Part shown: positions 57,655-64,000 of the stretch, piece by piece | Layout of the letters: every line of letters starts with the position of its first letter | How positions within the stretch are numbered: the stretch's first letter is position 1 | Origin: Chloroflexota bacterium | GTDB taxonomy: Bacteria > Chloroflexota > Anaerolineae > Anaerolineales > Villigracilaceae | Direction of reading: 5' to 3' | NCBI GenBank assembly: GCA_021824575.1 | Contig: JAKAKJ010000023.1 | Location: forward strand, 1-64,000 | Length of the DNA: 64,000 bases | Position numbers and translations under genes: made by a program | The notes under the pieces: generated by a model | Database searches by the model: none | Told to the model about the DNA's origin: nothing | Seen by the model: the letters and a program-made list of their open reading frames with translations, nothing else

Positions 57655-58530
57655 ATGTCATTCGACGACGCAACCTCCCCCGCCATTGGCAGGATTTCCA
57701 ACATCGCGCGCGACGGCGACCTCGCTGAACTCGTCGGCTTGCGGCATAAGCATTTCATCATCACGCTCAAAGCCGGGACAAAATTCGAAACGCATCGCGG
57801 CGTGATTCAGCACGACGATCTAATTGGCAAAGCCTGGGGCACACAAGTCTTCAGTCATCTGGGCGCGCCGTTTTTTTTGCTGCAGCCATCGCTCGCGGAT
57901 TTGCTCACCGACCTGCCGCGCTCCACGCAAATCCTTTACCCAAAAGATATTGGTTTCATTTTGGTGACGATGGGCATCGGGCCAGGCAAAAAAGTTATCG
58001 AAGCGGGAACCGGTTCCGGGTCCATGACGATCGCCATGGCTTACGCGATCGGCGCGGAGGGACGCGTCATCTCGTATGAAATCAGGCCGGATATGCAGAA
58101 TCTGGCAAAGAAAAATCTTGAGCGTGTTGGTCTCGCCTCGCGCGTGGACCTCAAACTGCGCGACATCCAATCGGGCTTCGACGAAACGGACGGCGACGCG
58201 TTCTTCCTCGATCTGCCGAATCCGTACGATTACATTCCACAAGTCCGCGCCGCGTTGAAGCCGGGCGGTTTCCTTTGCAGTCTTTTGCCGACGGTCAATC
58301 AGGTTGAGCAATTATTAGTCGCACTGCGACGCGAACATTTTGCATTCATCGAAGTCTGCGAAATTTTGGTGCGTTACTACAAAGCTGAGCCGAATCGTCT
58401 GCGCCCCACCGACCGGATGGTGGCGCACACCGGCTTTTTGATTTTCGCTCGAAAGATCGAGCCAGGCGAAGATGAACGCGGTAAAGAATTGGAAAAAGAA
58501 ATTGACTCTGCGGATGTGTTCGGTCACTAA
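57655..58530 (+). CDS. trmI: tRNA (adenine-N1)-methyltransferase TrmI
   Basis: The 291-residue SAM enzyme makes m1A58 in the T loop of tRNA. A small N-terminal beta domain is followed by the hallmark LPRSTQILYPKDIGFILVTM, SAM-binding motif I VIEAGTGSGSMTIAMA near residue 120, SYEIRPDMQNLAKKNLERVG, and motif IV DAFFLDLPNPYDYI. The C-terminal end has YKAEPNRLRPTDRMVAHTGFL. This enzyme is frequent in archaea, actinobacteria, Thermus and Chloroflexota. Confidence 0.95.
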   Translation: MSFDDATSPAIGRISNIARDGDLAELVGLRHKHFIITLKAGTKFETHRGVIQHDDLIGKAWGTQVFSHLGAPFFLLQPSLADLLTDLPRSTQILYPKDIGFILVTMGIGPGKKVIEAGTGSGSMTIAMAYAIGAEGRVISYEIRPDMQNLAKKNLERVGLASRVDLKLRDIQSGFDETDGDAFFLDLPNPYDYIPQVRAALKPGGFLCSLLPTVNQVEQLLVALRREHFAFIEVCEILVRYYKAEPNRLRPTDRMVAHTGFLIFARKIEPGEDERGKELEKEIDSADVFGH

Positions 58531-58571
58531 CAAATCAAACCATTGATTTTATGTGAAGGAGGCACTTTATT

Positions 58572-59123
58572 ATGCGTCGAATGTTTCGCCGTGAATTGCG
58601 CCGGAGTTATGCCCCGCCCGATATGATCCTCGTTCTTCAGCGCGCCAACGAACTGATGGCAACCGGCGATTATGCCGGAGCCGCAAGTTCCTTTGAGCAG
58701 CTGGCACGCGCCGCGGAAGGCCGCACCGGGAAACGCGCCCCGCTGCTTTACATCCAAGCCGGGCGCGCCCGCATCTTCGCCGGACAGAGCGCTATGGGCG
58801 TGGATCTGCTCGAACGCGGACTCGGCTTGTTTGCTGTGCGCGGCCGTCCGCGGAAACTTGCGCGCGCCGCGTATCGAATCGTCAACGAATTGAATCAACG
58901 CGGGCTGACAAAAGAAGCGGGACAAATCACGAAATATGTCACGGAGCTTGAACCCGGCATCAATCTAAACAATGCGCCTGTTGAAGATTCGGAGAAACAT
59001 CCGACTTTGCCGACGCATTGTCCCGGCTGCGGCGCGCCGATTCATCCAGATGATGTTGACTGGATAGATAACGTCACCGCCGAATGCGAATATTGCGGCA
59101 GCCCGGTGCGAGGAGAAAATTAA
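58572..59123 (+). CDS. Helical repeat protein with a C-terminal zinc ribbon, unknown function
   Basis: The 183 residues have TPR-like helices (about 15-125: MILVLQRANELMATGDYAGA, LYIQAGRARIFAGQSAMGVD) and end in a zinc ribbon THCPGCGAPIHP with CEYCGSP (two CxxC pairs). It probably mediates protein contacts in the cytoplasm. AAGGAGG lies before the ATG. It follows trmI by 41 bases on the same strand. Confidence 0.8.
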   Translation: MRRMFRRELRRSYAPPDMILVLQRANELMATGDYAGAASSFEQLARAAEGRTGKRAPLLYIQAGRARIFAGQSAMGVDLLERGLGLFAVRGRPRKLARAAYRIVNELNQRGLTKEAGQITKYVTELEPGINLNNAPVEDSEKHPTLPTHCPGCGAPIHPDDVDWIDNVTAECEYCGSPVRGEN

Positions 59124-59193
59124 CCGCAAAGAACGCCAGGAGCGCAAAACAGAAAAGAAAAAACTTCGCCCTCTTTGTGCACTTCGCGGTGAG
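59124..59193. repeat. CCGCAAAGAACGC...CTTCGCGGTG palindromic repeat
   Basis: ACCGCAAAGAACGCCAGGAG at the left and CTTTGTGCACTTCGCGGTG at the right form inverted arms between the zinc-ribbon and Nudix genes. A fragment lies at 22139-22172. Confidence 0.7.
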
Positions 59194-59201
59194 AATACGT
59201 G

Positions 59202-59804
59202 ATGACTATTCCGATCACAGAAGATTACATCGCTCGAAAATTACGCGAGGCCATCGAAGCCGCTGGTCCATCATCGGACGGGTACGCTGAAATTGATCTC
59301 AACGATGATACGCGCTTGAAATGTGCGGCGGTGCTTGTTCCGCTGATCTGGCAGGGCAATGAATGGCATTTGCTGTTCACGCGCCGCACTGAGAAACTCG
59401 AAAGCCACAAAGGGCAGGTTTCCTTTCCCGGCGGCGCGTGTGACGAAGGTGAAACGACTCCCGAAGAAACGGCCTTACGCGAAGCCAACGAAGAAGTTGG
59501 AATTGATCCTCACGACGTGCGCGTGCTGGGACACTTGGTTAACATGATCACCGTCACCAGTTTTCGCGTCACGCCCGTGGTGGGAATCATCAAATGGCCG
59601 ATGGTTCTGCGCATCGGACAAAATGAAGTCGAGCGCGTGTTTACGATTCCGCTCAACTGGCTGGCGGACAAACGCAATCGCTGGGAATTCACGATGCTTG
59701 GACGCAGCCGTTCGCTGATCGCCTATCATCCGTATGACGGCGAATTGCTTTGGGGCGCGACGGCGCGCATGACAGTGGATTTTTTAAAAACACTAAGTTT
59801 ATAG
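59202..59804 (+). CDS. Nudix hydrolase, CoA pyrophosphatase-like
   Basis: The 200-residue protein has the CoA-type extension of the Nudix fold: LLFTRRTEKLESHKGQVSFP before the Nudix box GGACDEGETTPEETALREAN, which continues EEVGI, so the Gly, Glu, Arg and Glu-Glu positions are all present. The LESHKGQVSFPGG motif is typical of enzymes that hydrolyse CoA or acyl-CoA diphosphates. The start ATG at 59202 or GTG at 59199 has no ribosome binding site because a repeat lies upstream. Confidence 0.92.
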   Translation: MTIPITEDYIARKLREAIEAAGPSSDGYAEIDLNDDTRLKCAAVLVPLIWQGNEWHLLFTRRTEKLESHKGQVSFPGGACDEGETTPEETALREANEEVGIDPHDVRVLGHLVNMITVTSFRVTPVVGIIKWPMVLRIGQNEVERVFTIPLNWLADKRNRWEFTMLGRSRSLIAYHPYDGELLWGATARMTVDFLKTLSL

Positions 59805-59805
59805 G

Positions 59806-59882
59806 ATGTCATTGCAAGCCGCGCCCTGAGCGAAGCCGTACTCGAAGAGTAAGTCGAAGGATGCGGCGAGGCAATCTCAAGT
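59806..59882. repeat. GTCATTGC-type repeat
   Basis: GGATGTCATTGCAAGCCGCG at the left and CGGCGAGGCAATCTCAAG at the right, with CTGAGCGAAG and TCGAAGAGTAAGTCGAAGGA inside. It lies between convergent Nudix and rplY genes. Confidence 0.65.
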
Positions 59883-59921
59883 GATGTTCGATCAAATATG
59901 TTTTTGGCAACTTCTTCGCTT

Positions 59922-59962
59922 GATGAAAAAACAAAAACTCCCCGCCAAATTGACGGGGAGTT
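59922..59962 (-). terminator. Terminator of rplY
   Basis: AACTCCCCG (59936-59944) pairs with CGGGGAGTT (59954-59962) around a 9-base loop. In the minus direction TTTTTGTTTTTTC follows, a strong T tract. Confidence 0.92.
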
Positions 59963-59979
59963 CTCTTTCACATCGAAAC

Positions 59980-60666
59980 TTATTTCTTCTTTTCGCCTTC
60001 TTCGGCAGCTTCCTCTTCCTTCTTGCCGCGTTCCACGGAAAGTTCAGGTTCAGCCGCTTCACCCTCGACGGGCACTGCGCCTTCAGCTGCTGCAACCGGC
60101 GCCTCTTCCTCAACCTTGGCGAAGGTCGCAACCACAACCATTTCATCGGGATCATCCAACACGCGCAATTTTTCGTCAATCACCAAGTCGCGCACATGGA
60201 TACCATCGCCGGGTTTCACCAGCGGTGCAATATCCACGACAATCTTGTCCGGCAAATCAGCAGGCAGGCACTCGACTGAAAGTGTGTGCAAGCCGGTGAC
60301 CAACACTGCGTTTTGATCCTTGACGGCGAGCGAAAGACCCGCCAATTCGATACGGACTTCCGCATGCAGTTTCTCGGTCAGCGAGATAGCCAGGAAATCA
60401 ACGTGGATCAAATTCCCTTTGATGAAATTGCGCTGGCGTTCGCGAACCAAAGTTGGATATTCCTTTCCGTCCAGATCAATCGTCACCAACGTGGACGAAC
60501 CGACTTTGTTCAATGCCAGATTCGCATCGTGCGCATCCAATGAAATATTGAGCGGTTCGATATGGCGGCCATAGATCACCGCAGGCAACTGTCCTGCGCG
60601 GCGCAAAGCTCCGACTTGTTTGCCTCGCACATCCCGCCTGGATGCTTTTAGAACAACTTTCTCCAT
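59980..60666 (-). CDS. rplY: Ribosomal protein bL25, long (CTC/TL5) form
   Basis: The 228-residue protein binds 5S rRNA. The N-terminal L25 domain has LKASRRDVRGKQVGALRRAG and LPAVIYGRHIEPLNISL, and the C-terminal TL5 domain (about 95-180) has VECLPADLPDKIVVDIAPLV. A final acidic low-complexity tail of about 45 residues ends EEEAAEEGEKKK. The ATG at 60666 has GAGGAG upstream; an earlier start at 60690 lacks it. It has its own terminator. Confidence 0.96.
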   Translation of the reverse strand: MEKVVLKASRRDVRGKQVGALRRAGQLPAVIYGRHIEPLNISLDAHDANLALNKVGSSTLVTIDLDGKEYPTLVRERQRNFIKGNLIHVDFLAISLTEKLHAEVRIELAGLSLAVKDQNAVLVTGLHTLSVECLPADLPDKIVVDIAPLVKPGDGIHVRDLVIDEKLRVLDDPDEMVVVATFAKVEEEAPVAAAEGAVPVEGEAAEPELSVERGKKEEEAAEEGEKKK

Positions 60667-60768
60667 CTTTTCTCCTCGAGCGCCTCTCACCGTAAAAGCT
60701 ACGATTACCTTCGCTCTTTAGAATGAATTTTGCAGCAACGGCCAAAGTCGTTGCTGCCTTTCAACAAT

Positions 60769-61296
60769 TTAATCGCGGCGGAACAAACTGCGCACCAGCA
60801 AAAACAACACGCCGCCGAACAATCCGCCAAGCAAACCCGCGATCAACGCGCCGCGGGCATCCATCACGGTGTGGACTTCACCCTCGACGCGGTTCCCGAA
60901 CAGGACGAGCGTTTCAATCCGTTCACCCCGGACCTCGCGGCCGGCTACTACACCCGCGTACGTGTTGCCCAAATTGGCTGTTCCGGCCACCGCAACGCCG
61001 ATAGCGCCATTTGCATTGACAGTCTCCGCACGGACGATGGCCGCGCCGCTTTCATCCAATGAAACTTCGCGGGCATTGACCACACCAAGCACGGATTCGT
61101 GCGCGTCGACTTTATCAGCTTTCAATTCAGCCGCGGCGCTCAAATGCAGTTCCACTTCGTCCGCGGAAATTTCCCGCGCGTCGCTATGACTCATCCGCAC
61201 CAATTCAGCTTTCACGGACTCAACATCCGAATTCGACAGGTTGGTCACCTGAGGCAATTTGCTATCAGAGTCGCTGGTTGAAACGGAGTCCGGCAT
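60769..61296 (-). CDS. Repetitive beta-solenoid-like membrane-anchored protein (bactofilin-like)
   Basis: The 175 residues carry a periodic pattern of about 20 residues built from ADEVELHLSAAAELKADKVD, VVNAREVSLDESGAAIVRAE and similar segments, as in right-handed beta-solenoids such as bactofilins. One transmembrane helix ends the chain (GALIAGLLGGLFGGVLFLLV, followed by RSLFRRD). Bactofilins polymerise into filaments, but here the membrane anchor is C-terminal. I am not sure of the family. It lies between rplY and mtnA on the same strand. Confidence 0.65.
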   Translation of the reverse strand: MPDSVSTSDSDSKLPQVTNLSNSDVESVKAELVRMSHSDAREISADEVELHLSAAAELKADKVDAHESVLGVVNAREVSLDESGAAIVRAETVNANGAIGVAVAGTANLGNTYAGVVAGREVRGERIETLVLFGNRVEGEVHTVMDARGALIAGLLGGLFGGVLFLLVRSLFRRD

Positions 61297-61396
61297 AAGT
61301 CCAGAAAGATACGTGGTCGCTATTCAGAAAAATGCGTGGCGCTGAGGCGCCACGCCAATCGAGCGGGGTGAATTTTAGTCGGACGGGTTGCTTTCG

Positions 61397-62434
61397 TCAA
61401 GACAACACAAATTCGGGCAGGTTCGTGATGAACGGCGGATACACAATGCCGTTCTCGGTAACAATGGCCGAGATCAGGCGGTTGGGCGTCACATCGAAAG
61501 CCGGATTGCGCGCCCTGGCATTTTGCGGTGCGACGCGTTCGCCGCGAAATTGAAGATCGAGTACTTCCCCACCATCGCGCTCCTCGATGGGAATCTGACT
61601 GCCATCTTTCAGGCTCAAATCAATCGTCGAAGTTGGGACAACGGAGTAAGCCGGAACATTGTTATCGTGCGCGGCGAGCGCCAGCATGTATGTGCCGATC
61701 TTGTTGGCAACATCGCCATTGGCGGTCACGCGGTCCGCGCCGAAGAAAACCTTTTGAGCCTTGCCCGCACGCAGGAAATAACCGGACATATTGTCGCTGA
61801 TGATTTCATACGGAATTTTGTATTGCTCCAGTTCCCAGGCCGTCAGGCGCGCGCCCTGCAAACGCGGACGCGTTTCATCCACCAGAACATGCACGCGCTT
61901 GCCCTGCTCGTGTGCCATACGGATTACGCCCAGCGCGGTTCCCCAATCCACGGTTGCCAATGAACCGGTATTGCAATGGTGAATAACTGTATCGCCATCG
62001 TTAATCAACGCCGCGCCATGCTGCGCCATGCGCTTGTTGATCTCGACATCTTCATCCGCGATCTTCTGCGCTTCATACAAAACAGCTTGACGAAGTTCAT
62101 CTGCGTTCAGATTTTTGTTTTCAACAGAACGGATGACTCGGTCCACCGCCCAGGCCAAATTCACCGCGGTCGGCCGTGCGGACTTCAAAGTGGCCGCGGC
62201 GGAATGTAAATCGGCCAACAGATCATCCGTCGAGGTAGAAGCGGATTCGTGCGCAGCAAGCGCAAGCCCAAACGCAGCCGCGGCACCAATCGCTGGCGCG
62301 CCGCGCACCACCATATCCTTGATCGCAACTGCAACATCTTTATGGCTGCGATACGCCACAACTTCAAAAGCACCGGGCAAACGGCGCTGGTCAATCATCC
62401 TGGTTTGATTATCTTCCCAAAAAACAGTTCGCAT
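61397..62434 (-). CDS. mtnA: Methylthioribose-1-phosphate isomerase
   Basis: The 345-residue isomerase of the methionine salvage pathway, an eIF2B-like fold, has the motifs MVVRGAPAIGAAAAFGLALA, HHCNTGSLATVDWGTALGVI with catalytic Cys, and FFGADRVTANGDVANKIGTY with catalytic Asp. Some homologues act on 5-deoxyribose 1-phosphate. The gene lies 6 bases after a class II aldolase gene, which points to a salvage route that cuts the product into an aldehyde and dihydroxyacetone phosphate. Confidence 0.95.
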   Translation of the reverse strand: MRTVFWEDNQTRMIDQRRLPGAFEVVAYRSHKDVAVAIKDMVVRGAPAIGAAAAFGLALAAHESASTSTDDLLADLHSAAATLKSARPTAVNLAWAVDRVIRSVENKNLNADELRQAVLYEAQKIADEDVEINKRMAQHGAALINDGDTVIHHCNTGSLATVDWGTALGVIRMAHEQGKRVHVLVDETRPRLQGARLTAWELEQYKIPYEIISDNMSGYFLRAGKAQKVFFGADRVTANGDVANKIGTYMLALAAHDNNVPAYSVVPTSTIDLSLKDGSQIPIEERDGGEVLDLQFRGERVAPQNARARNPAFDVTPNRLISAIVTENGIVYPPFITNLPEFVLS

Positions 62435-62440
62435 CGCATC

Positions 62441-63109
62441 TCACTTTTTGAAAAATTGTTCGCGCATTTCCACCAGTTTCGCACTGACTGCCGGCGAAAT
62501 GCGTTCGACATGTCCCATCGTTTGTGCGCGCCAGAAAACTTCGGCCACATGTTCGATGCGTTCGAGCGCGATAAGACAATCTTCCAAATCTTTGCCAACC
62601 GTCAAACTTCCATGCTGGCGCAGAAGAATCGCATCGTGATCCCGGATCAATGGCCGGACAACATCCGCATCTTCGTGCGACGACGGCATCGCATACGCGC
62701 TAACCGGCACATTGCCAAGCGTGAGCATCACTTCCGGCAAAACATCCGCGGGAAAGTCCAAACCGGCCACGGTCAACGCGGTGGCAAAAATAGGATGAGC
62801 ATGAACAACCGCGCGCACATCGGGGCGTTGTTTATAAACTTCGATGTGCATCGGCGTTTCAGAAGAAGGCCGGCGGTCTTTTTTGACCTGATGGACTTTG
62901 CCCTGCAAATCCATCACGATCAGGTCGCTCGATTCCATGCGGCCCTTTGAAAGCCCCGAAGGCGTAATCAAAATTAGATTTTCATCGAGACGCACAGAAA
63001 TATTGCCATCGTTCGAAGTCAACAAATGGCGTTCATAGCAAACGCGCCCGCATTCGACAATCGCAAGACGTAATTGTTGTTCATCTGCATACAAAGGAAA
63101 TCGTAACAT
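62441..63109 (-). CDS. Class II aldolase (L-fuculose-phosphate aldolase type)
   Basis: The 222-residue zinc aldolase has SNDGNISVRLDENLILITPSG for phosphate binding near residue 35, the zinc ligands in AVVHAHPIFATAL near residue 95, and a later His in LRQHGSLTVGKDLEDCL. MtnB dehydratases share the fold, but coupling with mtnA in Chloroflexota also matches the DHAP shunt aldolase of 5-deoxypentose salvage. A TACAAT box ends 9 bases before the ATG, suggesting leaderless translation. Confidence 0.88.
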   Translation of the reverse strand: MLRFPLYADEQQLRLAIVECGRVCYERHLLTSNDGNISVRLDENLILITPSGLSKGRMESSDLIVMDLQGKVHQVKKDRRPSSETPMHIEVYKQRPDVRAVVHAHPIFATALTVAGLDFPADVLPEVMLTLGNVPVSAYAMPSSHEDADVVRPLIRDHDAILLRQHGSLTVGKDLEDCLIALERIEHVAEVFWRAQTMGHVERISPAVSAKLVEMREQFFKK

Positions 63110-63334
63110 AGCGGGCGAATTGTAAAGTTAGCAACGTAAGCCGTCAATATATCGTGCCGCTAATTTCACGGCGTCTTGGAATTGCAACGAGGGACGATCC
63201 TTAGCGCGAGTGAAGAAAAAGTCTGCGTCACCTGCGTAATGCTCTTTCCTCTTCGAGGACAATGCGAGTACGATGTCTGCGGATTATCTTCGCCTTGACG
63301 GTATAATAACCACAATTCCTTCCCAAGAGCAGAC
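63110..63334. other. Intergenic region, no gene seen
   Basis: This divergent space holds TACAAT (63119-63124, minus strand) for the aldolase gene and TATAAT (63302-63307, plus strand) for the next gene. A TTGACG lies next to the second TATAAT at only 1 base distance and is not a usable -35 box. No ORF is convincing. Confidence 0.5.
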
Positions 63335-64000
63335 ATGCGTAAATACCTATACTTCACCGTCTTCGTCTCCGGCATGACCACACTGGCCGCGGAGCTTTCG
63401 GCTTCGCGTTTAATCGGTAATGTGTTCGGGACGAGCAACCTCGTGTGGGCCAGCATCATCGGACTCATCCTGATCTATCTCACGCTTGGATATTTCCTTG
63501 GTGGTCGCTGGGCGGACCGTTGGCCGGACTCGGCCACGATGTACCGCGTCCTCGCCTGGGGCGCGTTCACGCTCGGCGTCGTGCCGTATGTTGCCACGCC
63601 GGTTTTGCGATTCGCCGCCAAGGCTTTCGAAGGACTCGATGTGGCGGTTTTGCTTGGCTCATTCGTCGCCGTGCTGATTTTATTCATCGTACCGGTGACG
63701 CTGCTCGGAACGATCTCGCCATTTGCGATTCGACTAAGCGTGGATGATCCCAAAACATCCGGCGTTACTTCAGGGACAATTTACGCCATTTCCACGCTCG
63801 GCTCGTTCATCGGGACATTCCTTCCAGTGCTGGTCACGATTCCAACAATCGGAACGCGGCTCACATTTTTTGTTTTCAGTATCGTTCTTTTGCTCGTCGC
63901 GTTATTTGGCATGTGGCAATATGCAAGCCGCAAAATGATGCTCCAGCATATTTGGATGCCGCTAATTTTGATCGTCATCGCGATTCTGGCCAGCAATCAA
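63335..64000 (+). CDS. N-terminal part of a membrane spermidine-synthase-like protein, cut by the window end
   Basis: An open frame of 222 codons runs from the ATG at 63335 to the window end. It has about six hydrophobic segments. The start (YFTVFVSGMTTLAAELSASR, then GNVFGTSNLVWASIIGL and LTLGYFLGGRWADRWP) matches the membrane part found before the methyltransferase-like domain of polyamine aminopropyltransferase-related proteins. The catalytic domain would lie beyond the window, so the enzyme activity cannot be judged. No gene symbol is given. Confidence 0.8.
   Translation, partial: MRKYLYFTVFVSGMTTLAAELSASRLIGNVFGTSNLVWASIIGLILIYLTLGYFLGGRWADRWPDSATMYRVLAWGAFTLGVVPYVATPVLRFAAKAFEGLDVAVLLGSFVAVLILFIVPVTLLGTISPFAIRLSVDDPKTSGVTSGTIYAISTLGSFIGTFLPVLVTIPTIGTRLTFFVFSIVLLLVALFGMWQYASRKMMLQHIWMPLILIVIAILASNQ

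Noticed and set aside
63296-63307. TTGACG followed by TATAAT as a strong promoter for the last gene
   Set aside because: The two boxes are only one base apart, so they cannot be used together; TATAAT alone may still serve as a -10 box.
1-64000. tRNA or rRNA genes
   Set aside because: No T-loop consensus with a matching acceptor stem, and no conserved rRNA stretch, was noticed on either strand; a tRNAscan run would be needed to exclude an atypical tRNA.

Overview
The window looks like chromosomal DNA of a Chloroflexota bacterium of the Anaerolineae type, probably an Anaerolineales-like lineage. This is an inference from gene content, not from a marker tree. Supporting signs are lipoproteins and a foldase with long Thr/Pro linkers, a bL31 protein fused to an alpha-CTD-like domain, F420-type oxidoreductases, PPDK, a MacAB-like exporter, a TrmI-type tRNA methyltransferase, and intergenic spaces full of short palindromic repeats. 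I see no rRNA, tRNA, CRISPR array, phage or insertion sequence.

Layout. 1-9.5 kb: ppdK, a lone receiver protein, then a minus-strand cluster rplU-rpmA-rpmE(fusion)-tdk-hpt-cca-exonuclease-hydrolase. 9.6-22.2 kb: an RecB/AddAB-like set in three separate genes (degenerate helicase, intact UvrD-type helicase, stand-alone Fe-S PD-(D/E)XK nuclease), with a membrane protein, a GIY-YIG protein, an F420-type reductase, an EamA transporter, a ROK kinase and a MarR/MFS pair between them. 22.2-30.4 kb: DUF1385 protein, M20 peptidase, peptide-binding protein, secG, PHP protein, the rpsF-ssb-rpsR operon and a PpiC foldase. 30.5-34.9 kb: rnc-smc. 35.0-39.5 kb: aldo/keto reductase, then aspS-asnS behind a leader. 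39.5-47.9 kb: VanZ-like, DedA, mnmA with a cysteine desulfurase, surface proteins, M32 carboxypeptidase and serA. 47.9-53.6 kb: a MacAB-like exporter with an SH3 lipoprotein, and a GltD-like oxidoreductase. 53.7-64 kb: a gluzincin-like protein, a thioredoxin-fold/cyclophilin fusion, a PrsW-like protease, trmI, a Nudix hydrolase, rplY, a polymer-like membrane protein, mtnA with a class II aldolase, and the start of a spermidine-synthase-like membrane protein.

The strongest new observation is upstream of aspS-asnS. A promoter with an extended -10 drives a 28-codon ORF whose residues 9-18 are all Asn or Asp (NNNNNDNDDN). It is followed by segments that can form a protector hairpin, an antiterminator and a rho-independent terminator. 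This has the architecture of ribosome-mediated attenuation in which the two synthetases sense their own two amino acids. Secondary observations are the three-gene AddAB-like set, the bL31-alphaCTD fusion, several palindromic repeat families that supply the stop codons or tails of unrelated genes, in-frame repeats inside three nucleic-acid enzymes, and many genes whose -10 box lies only 5-10 bases before the start codon, as expected for leaderless mRNAs.
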